A stretch of 64,000 nt of DNA from Enterococcus sp. 9E7_DIV0242 (GTDB lineage Bacteria; Bacillota; Bacilli; Lactobacillales; Enterococcaceae). The notes beneath the pieces were generated by a model. That model ran no database searches. It had not been told where the DNA came from and was given only the letters and a program-made list of their open reading frames with translations. Shown here piece by piece: positions 34,191-42,087 of the stretch; within the stretch, counting starts at the first letter, position 1, and each line of letters opens with the position of its first letter. The stretch spans positions 4,019,001 through 4,083,000 of the forward strand of contig NZ_CP147247.1 in the NCBI RefSeq assembly GCF_002140975.2, written 5' to 3'. Both the position numbers and the translations under genes were made by a program.

Positions 34191-34622
34191 TCAAACGGAT
34201 TTATCCATCTGATAGTGTGGAATATTCGCATCCATGAACAGTTCACCATGCTTCGAATAACCTAATTTTTCGTAAAAATCGACTGCAGTGAGCTGAGCAC
34301 CCAACGTAATCGTATTGTATCCTTGCTGTCTGGTGAAGGCTTCCGTCTCATTAATAACTGCGCGTCCAAGACTTCTCCCTCTATACTCTTTCAAGACTGC
34401 CATTCGTTGCAGCTTCATTACACCGTCTTTCAATGGTAGTAAACGGCAGGTTGCAGCAGCTTGATTGTCTGTATAAAGAACAAAATGGATACAAGCAGCT
34501 TCATATTTATCAATTTCGATATCCTTTGGAACACCTTGTTCGACCATAAAAACTTGATTGCGAATACGCAACGCATCAAGATAAATATCACTCATTGTAT
34601 CCTTTGTATGAACGATTTTCAT
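34191..34622 (-). CDS. GNAT family N-acetyltransferase (YjcF/ElaA-like)
   Basis: The 143-residue protein is a compact GNAT fold: RNQVFMVEQGVPKDIEID near the start is typical of the ElaA/YjcF group, KLQRMAVLKEYRGRSLGRAV contains the acetyl-CoA binding loop, and AVDFYEKLGY is the closing motif. The start follows GGAGG. It appears to stand alone; the substrate is unknown. Confidence 0.88.
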   Translation of the reverse strand: MKIVHTKDTMSDIYLDALRIRNQVFMVEQGVPKDIEIDKYEAACIHFVLYTDNQAAATCRLLPLKDGVMKLQRMAVLKEYRGRSLGRAVINETEAFTRQQGYNTITLGAQLTAVDFYEKLGYSKHGELFMDANIPHYQMDKSV

Positions 34623-34889
34623 AATTGACCTCCAAAAAATAAGATAGCTTGATTATACTACAAGTTGGTTTATTTCTGTTAGCAGAGTGAAAAGAATTAA
34701 TCATTGCGTATTTATTTGTATAGACTACGACTGATTTACTTAGTTTTTATTAAATTTCCATTCCTTCTGTCTGAATAGGATTCTTCTCTGTGTTCGCTAA
34801 TGATAGAATGGAGGAGGGACAATTACTGTTCTTTTATCTGTAAACTATGCTAGAATCTATTAAATAACGTTTTTGTTAGGAGGGGTATA

Positions 34890-36032
34890 TTGTTTGAAAA
34901 ATTAAAACAGTCGAAGCTAATGTTCTGGTCGGTCGAGTTATTGGTATTGGCGACACTTGTATGGGTCTCCACAAAAATCAATTTCTTATTCGAGCCAATC
35001 GGCACATTTTTCTCGACATTGTTTGCACCTGTTTTGATAGCAGGCTTTCTATATTACATTTTAAATCCTTTGGTAAAGCTATTGATGAAGCTAAAGCTTA
35101 AACGAATCTATGCAATTATTATTGTATTTGTTTTGCTGCTGGCCGCTATTGTTCTTATCTTGGTCAGTGTTATTCCAAGCTTGGCAAATCAGCTTTCAAG
35201 TCTTGCTTCAAGTATCCCGGATGTTTTCAAAAGCATAGAGGATTGGGTGTATCAAATGGCTGCATTACCAATATTCAAAGATCTTGATTTGACGAGCTAT
35301 ATTGAACAGTTGGATATTTCTTATGGAAATATCATTCAACAGTTCTTGAGTGGCTTATCTAGCAGTCTTGGCTCGATCGTATCTACTGTTGCATCTACAA
35401 CGATAGTCATCTTTACAGCACCGTTTATCTTGTTCTATATGTTGAAGGATGGCGACCGTTTGGTTCCTGGCATACAAAAATTTATGCCGGAAAAGCGAAA
35501 AGCAGACATTGTGAATCTGTTGGAGCAATTGGATAAAACTTTATCCAGTTACATCAGTGGTCAGGCAATCGAGTGTTTGTTTGTTGGAACTTTTACAATT
35601 ATAGGCTACTCATTAATTGGTGTCAGATATGCTTTTCTGTTTGGTGTGATTGCAGGTTTGACGAACTTGATTCCTTATCTTGGACCATACTTAGGTCTTG
35701 CACCCGCAGTATTTGTGACGGTTTTTAACGAACCCTTTAAAGCGTTGCTCTGTTGTATAGTTGTTGTGATTGTACAGCAGCTTGACGGAAATGTTATCTA
35801 TCCAAATGTAATTGGAAAAACATTGAAGATCCATCCGTTGACAATCATCTTGATTTTACTGGTTGCTGGAAATCTTGCCGGCCTATTAGGAATCTTCCTT
35901 GGTGTCCCATTTTATGCAATTTGTCGTACAATCGTTCTCTTCATTATTGAACTGGTTCAACGTGGAAAGCAAGAAGAACGAGCAGCCTTGGTTCTTGAGA
36001 GTGCTGCAGAGACGAAAAATAGTGGACAATGA
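34890..36032 (+). CDS. AI-2E family transporter
   Basis: The 380-residue membrane protein has about seven to eight hydrophobic segments and the family motif GVRYAFLFGVIAGLTNLIPYLGPYLG plus DGNVIYPNVIGKTLKIHPLTIIL. The AI-2E family includes putative autoinducer-2 exporters and sodium/proton antiporters, so function is not certain. It starts with TTG at 34890 after AGGAGGGG and ends in a solid terminator. Confidence 0.87.
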   Translation: MFEKLKQSKLMFWSVELLVLATLVWVSTKINFLFEPIGTFFSTLFAPVLIAGFLYYILNPLVKLLMKLKLKRIYAIIIVFVLLLAAIVLILVSVIPSLANQLSSLASSIPDVFKSIEDWVYQMAALPIFKDLDLTSYIEQLDISYGNIIQQFLSGLSSSLGSIVSTVASTTIVIFTAPFILFYMLKDGDRLVPGIQKFMPEKRKADIVNLLEQLDKTLSSYISGQAIECLFVGTFTIIGYSLIGVRYAFLFGVIAGLTNLIPYLGPYLGLAPAVFVTVFNEPFKALLCCIVVVIVQQLDGNVIYPNVIGKTLKIHPLTIILILLVAGNLAGLLGIFLGVPFYAICRTIVLFIIELVQRGKQEERAALVLESAAETKNSGQ

Positions 36033-36066
36033 TTGAAATAATTATCCACTTATGATACGCTTTTAT

Positions 36067-36098
36067 CGTGACTACGAATTGAATGTAGTCACGTTTTT
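36067..36098 (+). terminator. Terminator of the AI-2E family gene
   Basis: CGTGACTAC (36067-36075) pairs with GTAGTCACG (36085-36093), followed by a run of Ts. Confidence 0.82.
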
Positions 36099-36370
36099 TA
36101 TCACTTTTTTTAAACAAAGAGCCAGCTTTTTTTGCATAAATGAGATAGATAAAACCAGCATTTATATGTCTTATTCAAGAGAAAGAGGATGATTTGAAAG
36201 AAAAGAGTGAAAGGACCGTATATTTTTATTGTGGAAAGAAGCTTTAAGAAAATATTTTCCCTGTCCCCATTAGCCCGAACAAGGCGATCGCTGTGTGGAT
36301 GGTAAATGACTAGCTCAAACCACAAGCAAGAGTAGTACAATTTTCTAGAGCAAGACCATCTAGAAAAATT

Positions 36371-36652
36371 GACATCGGACCACCAAAATGAAGGAACTGG
36401 TCAATAATTTGAGCAGTTTCATCAACAAGCAAGAGGAGAGCCTCTACTCTGGTGTAAATAAGAAACCTAGAAGTAGAGGACATCGGACCACCAAAATGAA
36501 GGAACTGATCAATAACTTGAGCAGTTTCGTCAACAAGTAAGAGGAGAGCCATTGTTCTTATGTAGGACCATCTAGAACAAAGGACATCGGACCATCAAAA
36601 TGAAGGAACTGGTCAATAATTTGAGCAGTTTCATCAATAAGAAAGAGGAGAG
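36371..36652 (+). repeat. Three 70-bp tandem repeats in the CNNM/CorC leader
   Basis: Copies at 36371-36440, 36479-36548 and 36583-36652 are each 70 bases, nearly identical, and run from GACATCGGACCA to GAGGAGAG. Each contains a hairpin (AACTG, TCAA / TTGA, CAGTT). Spacers of 38 and 34 bases differ in sequence but each forms a stem just before the next copy: CCTCTACT with AGTAGAGG (36441/36472) and TTGTTCT with AGAACAA (36552/36574). The first copy is preceded by TTTTCTAGA with TCTAGAAAA (36341/36359). The third copy supplies the ribosome binding site of the transporter gene. Confidence 0.85.
36388..36540 (+). CDS. Candidate small leader ORF spanning repeats 1 and 2
   Basis: An ATG in repeat 1 opens a 50-codon frame that runs in phase into repeat 2, where the same peptide start recurs from the ATG at 36496, and ends in TAA at 36538-36540. 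The peptide begins MKELVNNLSSF and its second copy MKELINNLSSF. Differences between copies are synonymous or valine/isoleucine swaps up to the final lysine. A ribosome binding site is weak (CGGA, eight bases upstream), so expression is uncertain. Confidence 0.35.
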   Translation: MKELVNNLSSFINKQEESLYSGVNKKPRSRGHRTTKMKELINNLSSFVNK

Positions 36653-36665
36653 AACACAATTATGA
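36600..36665 (+). CDS. Candidate 21-residue leader peptide overlapping the transporter start
   Basis: The ATG in repeat 3 opens a 21-codon frame (starting MKELVNNLSSF) whose TGA stop overlaps the ATG of the next gene as ATGA. Such an overlap would couple translation of the two. The weak upstream site (CGGA) leaves expression uncertain. Confidence 0.4.
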   Translation: MKELVNNLSSFINKKEERTQL

Positions 36666-38041
36666 ACAATGCTGACCCCGAGAGTCAGTCGCTTATCGCG
36701 CAAATTTTATTATTAGTCATTTTGACATTGATCAATGCCTTTTTAGCTGCTGCTGAAATTGCTGCCGTTTCTGTCAACAAAAACCGTTTGGAACAAAAGG
36801 CTGAGGAAGGTGACACTAAAGCTGGAAAACTATTGAAAATCTTAGAAGATCCCAATAATTTTCTGTCTACGATCCAAGTAGGGATTACGCTGGTCAATAT
36901 CCTGTCAGGGGCATCTTTAGCAGATACTTTGTCATCACGTTTAGCACCGTTACTTGGTGGCGGAGCATTTGCCAAAAATATGGCAAGTATCATTATTTTA
37001 GCGTTATTGACCTATGTATCGATCGTGTTTGGTGAGCTTTATCCGAAACGAATTGCGATGAATAAATCTGAAGAGGTAGCAAAATTCACTGCCGGACCCG
37101 TACAGTTTCTGGGAATGATTGCACGACCATTTGTTTGGTTACTTTCTGCTTCTACAGACTTGATTTCACGACTGACACCGATGAAATTTGATGATGAAGA
37201 TTCAAAAATGACAAGAGACGAAATGCGTTATATGCTGGAAACAGAAGGCGTTTTGGAAAATGATGAGCTTGAAATGCTTCAGGGTGTCTTTTCATTAGAC
37301 ACCAAAGTTGCTCGTGAAGTAATGGTTCCAAGAACCGACGCATTTATGATTAATATTGAAGATGAGATCAACGAAAATATCAATCTTGTTTTGTCTGAGA
37401 ATTATTCAAGAATCCCTGTTTATAATGATGATAAAGATAAAGTAGTCGGCATATTACACACAAAAAATCTATTGAAAGCTGCTCATACTAAAGGTTTTGA
37501 CAATATCAATCTTCAGGAGATCATCCAAGAACCACTATTTGTACCTGAAACAATTTTTATTGATGATTTGTTATATGAGTTAAAACGGACACAGAACCAG
37601 ATGGCTATTCTATTAGACGAATATGGTGGTGTAGTAGGATTAGCTACCCTAGAAGATTTGTTGGAGGAAATTGTCGGAGAAATAGATGATGAATCTGATG
37701 AAATAGAGAACCTTTATTCAAAAATCAATGACCATGAATACCTGATTCAAGGTAGAATGCTTATTGATGAATTTAACGAAGTCTTTGAAACCGATCTGCA
37801 TATGAGTGATGTGGATACGATGGCTGGTTATTTGATTACTGCCTTGGGTACGATTCCTGACGAGGGAGAGAAGTTATCCTTTGATGTAGGCAACATCACT
37901 CTTATTTCAGAAGAAATGGAAGGCGCGAGAATCCTTGTACTGAGAGTGATTTTTCATGATGAGGAAGTCGTTGATGAAGAACCGGAAGAAGGACGTCGTT
38001 TGTTTCGAAGAGATGTAGAGGATGATGAACCTAGACGTTAA
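36662..38041 (+). CDS. CNNM/CorC family membrane protein with CBS domains
   Basis: The 459-residue protein has an N-terminal CNNM (DUF21) domain with about four membrane segments (1-190, including AAEIAAVSVNKNRLE and VFGELYPKRIAMNKSE), a pair of CBS domains (about 215-340, with REVMVPRTDAFMI and LDEYGGVVGLATLEDLLEEIVGEI) and a C-terminal CorC_HlyC domain (about 355-440). Relatives such as Staphylococcus MpfA and Bacillus YhdP export magnesium; the hemolysin label is historical. The GAGGAGAG site comes from the third leader repeat, nine bases before the ATG. Confidence 0.92.
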   Translation: MNNADPESQSLIAQILLLVILTLINAFLAAAEIAAVSVNKNRLEQKAEEGDTKAGKLLKILEDPNNFLSTIQVGITLVNILSGASLADTLSSRLAPLLGGGAFAKNMASIIILALLTYVSIVFGELYPKRIAMNKSEEVAKFTAGPVQFLGMIARPFVWLLSASTDLISRLTPMKFDDEDSKMTRDEMRYMLETEGVLENDELEMLQGVFSLDTKVAREVMVPRTDAFMINIEDEINENINLVLSENYSRIPVYNDDKDKVVGILHTKNLLKAAHTKGFDNINLQEIIQEPLFVPETIFIDDLLYELKRTQNQMAILLDEYGGVVGLATLEDLLEEIVGEIDDESDEIENLYSKINDHEYLIQGRMLIDEFNEVFETDLHMSDVDTMAGYLITALGTIPDEGEKLSFDVGNITLISEEMEGARILVLRVIFHDEEVVDEEPEEGRRLFRRDVEDDEPRR

Positions 38042-38054
38042 CAGTCTATGCAAA

Positions 38055-38090
38055 AAAGCTAGTATGATCAGCGATCATACTAGCTTTTTT
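38055..38090. terminator. Bidirectional terminator between convergent genes
   Basis: AAAGCTAGTATGATC (38055-38069) pairs with 38073-38087 with A and T runs on both sides. It overlaps the stop codon of the convergent Mga-like gene. Confidence 0.85.
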
Positions 38091-39567
38091 TGTTCTTTTC
38101 GTGGGCATTTTTATTCATTTGTACTTCTTTTAAAGTCTGGTATAAGTCAATGAATTGTCGGTGATTATCAAGGGAATACCTGAAAACAAACTTAGGGACC
38201 GGACAATATTCTGGTAATAAATAGGAAGAAGTCGCTACAATCAAATCGAAGTCTGTACAGGAATCAGTCATAGATCCCAGCTCTACAAAAACAAATTCAT
38301 CCAAATAATTAATCAGTTGCTGCGTCAGTAAATAGTTTGATTCAGCGATCAACCCAACCTTGATTGTTCTGTTGGTCTGTAGATTTTCCCATGTCGGATA
38401 AAGAAGTAAAGCAAAAGCCGTGGCGAGTTGACTGATATATTCTGTAATCCAGCCATAGTTTTTTCTTTTGGATACCTTCTTGAAAAAGGTTTTGAACGAA
38501 CCAAAGAGCTCCAAAAAATATTTATTTTGAAGAAAACTAGATTTTGCATTGATTGTTAGAATACCGGGCAAGGTCTTCTTGAAAATAATTACTGGAAAAA
38601 GAATATTGGCAATGTTTCCATAAAGAACCTTATGATCTAAAAGACTGAGGCTGTATTCTTGTTCCAAAAAAGCCCAAAACTCATGAAAAAGTGTAGTCGC
38701 TTGATTGTCTTCTGTTTCAAGATACAACTGAAGCAATGGGAAGCGGGGATCAGCTTCAGTGTAAAAATTAGGTGATATGGTCAGAAGCAACGCTGAAAAT
38801 TGACATTCAGCTTCCATGACCACAGGATCTTTCACGATTGCATCGAAAAAAACTTTTCCTCGTTGGAGACTCATAGGAACGTAGGAAGAGATTTTTATCT
38901 TATCCTTTAGTACATAGCCATTAGTAATGCGAAGGTAAACAATGTCCAGCATCAGACAGATTTGTTTCGTCGCAGAATAGCTGTGGCTTTCCGGGAAACA
39001 AGGGCTGATATGATCAATGACTGCTTTGTAATCAACATTGATATTTGCTTTGGGAAGATTTACACTCTGAGAGGTAAACCAGATCAATGTGTATAATACA
39101 ATTCGAATGATACGCTCTTCACCGGAGAGCTTTAGTTGTGAGATGTTTAACTTGATACCAAAATGTTTTAGATAATCATTCAACGGTTTTGATTTTCTGA
39201 TGACTGAAGCTTTACTCAAAAAATTTTTTCTACAAAAATCATCCAAAGTATCTTTTGGGTAATAAACAATGGATAGAATCAGCAGATAAGGAATACTTTG
39301 AGTAATAAGATATTGGTAGTACTGGTCATAAGAGATTGTTCGATCATAATGGATTCCTTGATCTGTTATGAATGCGACAGGCTCTTGTTTGATATCATCA
39401 AGATCCTGTTGAATCAATTCCAACAGATAGGAAACCCGACTGTAAGAGTAATCCAAATTGTTTTCTAAGAAATTGATACTATAGTAATCATCCGGTAGTT
39501 GCACCAGTAGATTAAATAAGGTCAGCTTTCTTTTAGTAACTTCCTCCAGAATGAGTTTTTCAAACAT
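38080..39567 (-). CDS. Mga-like helix-turn-helix transcriptional regulator
   Basis: The 495-residue protein resembles the Mga/AtxA group: an N-terminal HTH (about 8-65), an Mga-type DNA-binding domain (YPKDTLDDFCRKNFLSKASVIRKSKPLNDYLKHFGIKL, about 105-145), a long helical PRD-like middle (about 165-390) and a C-terminal EIIB-like region (AESNYLL, about 405-480). Such regulators are common in enterococci and control virulence or metabolic genes. Targets here are unknown; no phosphotransferase gene is adjacent. Confidence 0.78.
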   Translation of the reverse strand: MFEKLILEEVTKRKLTLFNLLVQLPDDYYSINFLENNLDYSYSRVSYLLELIQQDLDDIKQEPVAFITDQGIHYDRTISYDQYYQYLITQSIPYLLILSIVYYPKDTLDDFCRKNFLSKASVIRKSKPLNDYLKHFGIKLNISQLKLSGEERIIRIVLYTLIWFTSQSVNLPKANINVDYKAVIDHISPCFPESHSYSATKQICLMLDIVYLRITNGYVLKDKIKISSYVPMSLQRGKVFFDAIVKDPVVMEAECQFSALLLTISPNFYTEADPRFPLLQLYLETEDNQATTLFHEFWAFLEQEYSLSLLDHKVLYGNIANILFPVIIFKKTLPGILTINAKSSFLQNKYFLELFGSFKTFFKKVSKRKNYGWITEYISQLATAFALLLYPTWENLQTNRTIKVGLIAESNYLLTQQLINYLDEFVFVELGSMTDSCTDFDLIVATSSYLLPEYCPVPKFVFRYSLDNHRQFIDLYQTLKEVQMNKNAHEKNKKS

Positions 39568-39893
39568 GAAGTGCTCCTCCTTATCTTTCTATTATTTCAA
39601 GATAATTCTGACAATTGCATAAAACTACACTATTCGATAACCGTTCTCTTATACAAGCGACCTGTCAAAAACAACTAAGTGTTATAAAGATTATATATTA
39701 TTTCTCAGAGAAAAGCTCAAAAAAAAGTATAATTTTAAGGAAACTCACGTATTTATAATTTTGAAATTACTCCCTATTCCATGATATACTACATTAGTTG
39801 AATTTATTTATAGGAGAAAGTCCAATGTAGACAAAAAAGTAAAACAACGTTTCACATACATTTAAACCTTGAAGAAATGGAGCATAAACTATA
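39568..39893. other. Divergent intergenic region upstream of prfC
   Basis: AT-rich spacer holding the prfC promoter (39761-39790) and presumably that of the Mga-like gene. No gene or repeat is supported. Confidence 0.5.
39761..39790 (+). promoter_or_regulatory. Predicted prfC promoter
   Basis: TTGAAA (39761-39766) and TATACT (39785-39790) with an 18-base spacer, about 100 bases before the prfC start. Confidence 0.6.
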
Positions 39894-41471
39894 ATGAACA
39901 ATCCGCATTTAAAAGAACAGGTTGACAGTCGTCGTACTTTTGCGATCATCTCCCATCCGGATGCCGGTAAAACGACGATTACTGAACAGCTACTGCTATT
40001 TGGGGGAGCAATTCGCCAAGCCGGCACAGTGAAAGGGAAGAAGACAGGCAATTTTGCGAAATCTGACTGGATGGAAATTGAGAAGCAGCGTGGGATTTCT
40101 GTTACCAGCTCAGTGATGCAATTTGATTACGATGGCAAGAGAGTAAACATTCTGGATACACCGGGACACGAGGACTTTTCAGAGGATACGTATCGGACAT
40201 TGATGGCTGTTGATAGTGCTGTCATGGTCATTGATAGTGCCAAAGGGATCGAGGCACAAACAAAGAAGCTTTTTCAAGTTGTTAAAAAGAGAGGAATTCC
40301 GATTTTTACCTTCATTAATAAGTTAGACCGTGATGGAAGAGAACCACTGGATCTTTTGGAAGAATTAGAGGAGATTCTTGAAATCGAGTCTTATCCAATG
40401 AACTGGCCAATCGGTATGGGTAAAGGACTTGAAGGGTTATATGATATCCACAACCAACGTGTTGAATTATATCGTTCAGGTAAAGAGGGGGATCAGCGAT
40501 TTATCCCTTTGGAAAACGGGACGATTCCTGAAGCTCATGAATTGAATCAGAATAATTTATACCATCAAGCGTTAGAGGATGTAGAACTGCTTCTGGAGGC
40601 AGGAGATGCCTTTGATGAGGAGAAAATCGCGCAAGGGAATCAGACACCGGTATTCTTTGGCTCCGCTTTAACAAATTTTGGGGTTCAAACATTTCTGGAA
40701 ACTTTCTTGCAGTTTGCGCCGAAGCCTCATGCCCATAAGACAGAAGACGGTGAAGAGGTCAGTCCCTATGAGGAAGAATTTTCCGGCTTTGTTTTCAAGA
40801 TTCAGGCCAATATGAATCCAGCACATAGAGATAGAATCGCCTTCGTCAGAATTTGTTCCGGTACCTTTGAAAGAGGGATGGATGTAACCCTGGAAAGAAC
40901 TAGTAAGAAAATCAAGCTGAGCAATGTGACCCAATTTATGGCAGACGCTAGAGAAAATGTTGAGGAAGCAGTAGCAGGGGATATAATTGGAGTGTATGAC
41001 ACTGGAAACTATCAGATCGGTGACAGTCTGTATGAAGGTAAGATGAAGGTTCGATACGAAGAACTGCCGTCCTTCACGCCAGAGTTGTTTATGAAGGTCA
41101 CTGCGAAAAATGTCATGAAACAGAAATCTTTCCATAAAGGAATGTATCAATTGGTTCAGGAAGGGGCTATTCAGCTTTATAAAACATATTTGACTGAAGA
41201 CTATATTATTGGTGCAGTAGGGCAGCTTCAATTTGAGGTTTTCCAACATAGAATGTTGAATGAATATAATTCTGAAGTTATTATGACCCCAATGGGCTCT
41301 AAAATTGCCCGCTGGATCAAACCCGAAGATCTGGATGAGCGTATGAGTTCCAGTCGTAACATTTTAGCGAAGGATCGTTTTGATCAGCCGTTATTCTTAT
41401 TTGAGAATCAATTTGCGATGCGGTGGTTCGCCGATAAGTACCCGGATGTCGAACTGAATAGTTTATTATAA
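39894..41471 (+). CDS. prfC: Peptide chain release factor 3
   Basis: RF3 is a GTPase that removes RF1/RF2 from the ribosome after termination. The 525-residue protein has the G1 motif [13 protein letters not shown], switch segment RGISVTSS, G3 [14 protein letters not shown] and G4 NKLDRDGR, followed by beta-barrel domain 2 and the C-terminal domain III. Length matches the family. It is flanked by a good promoter and a strong terminator, so it is monocistronic. Confidence 0.97.
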   Translation: MNNPHLKEQVDSRRTFAIISHPDAGKTTITEQLLLFGGAIRQAGTVKGKKTGNFAKSDWMEIEKQRGISVTSSVMQFDYDGKRVNILDTPGHEDFSEDTYRTLMAVDSAVMVIDSAKGIEAQTKKLFQVVKKRGIPIFTFINKLDRDGREPLDLLEELEEILEIESYPMNWPIGMGKGLEGLYDIHNQRVELYRSGKEGDQRFIPLENGTIPEAHELNQNNLYHQALEDVELLLEAGDAFDEEKIAQGNQTPVFFGSALTNFGVQTFLETFLQFAPKPHAHKTEDGEEVSPYEEEFSGFVFKIQANMNPAHRDRIAFVRICSGTFERGMDVTLERTSKKIKLSNVTQFMADARENVEEAVAGDIIGVYDTGNYQIGDSLYEGKMKVRYEELPSFTPELFMKVTAKNVMKQKSFHKGMYQLVQEGAIQLYKTYLTEDYIIGAVGQLQFEVFQHRMLNEYNSEVIMTPMGSKIARWIKPEDLDERMSSSRNILAKDRFDQPLFLFENQFAMRWFADKYPDVELNSLL

Positions 41472-41509
41472 AAAATACAGCTTCCGTTTTTTTCGGAAGC
41501 TGTATTTTT
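41471..41509. terminator. Bidirectional terminator after prfC
   Basis: A 16-bp stem (41471-41486 with 41494-41509) with A and T tracts on either side, serving prfC and the convergent small gene. Confidence 0.87.
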
Positions 41510-41823
41510 CAAGTTCTAACTAAATTACCTGCTAACGGAATAGATATTTCTGTAATACCTTTCAGTTCAATTATTTCGATTTTTTCTTTTTGAATCAATT
41601 CTTTAGGAATTCGTTTAAGGAAAAATTTCAGAATCTCATTTGCCTCGGCTTTTCGAATCGACCGTTTTTGGTTTAGGATCAGAATTTCGACATGCTGTTC
41701 TGCTTCAGAATATATCGCAGTCGTGTTACCGGCAGAATACACTTTGACAAGATGAGCATCTGTGCTTTCCAGCTGTTTATTGACCATCTGTCTATGGCTG
41801 TTGGTTACGTTAATTAACTTCAT
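41509..41823 (-). CDS. DUF1827 family protein
   Basis: The 104-residue soluble protein begins MKLINVTNSHRQMVNKQLE, which I recognise as the DUF1827 family of enterococci and streptococci. The second of two adjacent ATG codons is chosen for better spacing from GAGG. Located downstream of clpE on the same strand but 260 bases away. Function unknown. Confidence 0.78.
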   Translation of the reverse strand: MKLINVTNSHRQMVNKQLESTDAHLVKVYSAGNTTAIYSEAEQHVEILILNQKRSIRKAEANEILKFFLKRIPKELIQKEKIEIIELKGITEISIPLAGNLVRT

Positions 41824-42087
41824 CATTTCACCTCTCTTTTTTCGTTCTGTTTTATCAGAGCTATGTAAACTATATAGAACAATACCATTATAAAATGCTT
41901 TTATGAAAATAAAAAGAATTATGCTTAAATTTTACCATAAAATGCTTTAAAAATATGTCTTGAAACATCAATTTTTTTGTTTTTTTATCCAAACCTCTTA
42001 ATTTGTATAAAAATAGCCTGAATCTACAGAGGAAATATGTAGACTCAGACTAAGTATTCTTTGATTATCTTAAATAGGTGTTATTAA

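Larger units (their letters stand above)
36033..36661. other. Long leader region of the CNNM/CorC gene
   Basis: After the terminator at 36067-36098 the remaining 560 bases hold three 70-bp tandem repeats (36371-36652), variable paired stems and small reading frames, described separately. The stretch 36100-36330 shows no clear gene, though its end (CACAAGCAAGAG at 36321) resembles a decayed repeat end. Confidence 0.6.

Noticed and set aside
36310..36552. Minus-strand frame of 80 codons across the tandem repeats (DETAQ-VIDQFLHFGG repeated)
   Set aside because: It is the antisense of the repeated leader, has no ribosome binding site, and its internal repetition only mirrors the DNA repeats.
36371..36652. 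The tandem repeats as a CRISPR array
   Set aside because: Units of 70 bp with spacers of 34-38 bp that form self-paired stems, only three copies, and no cas genes; this is a gene leader.
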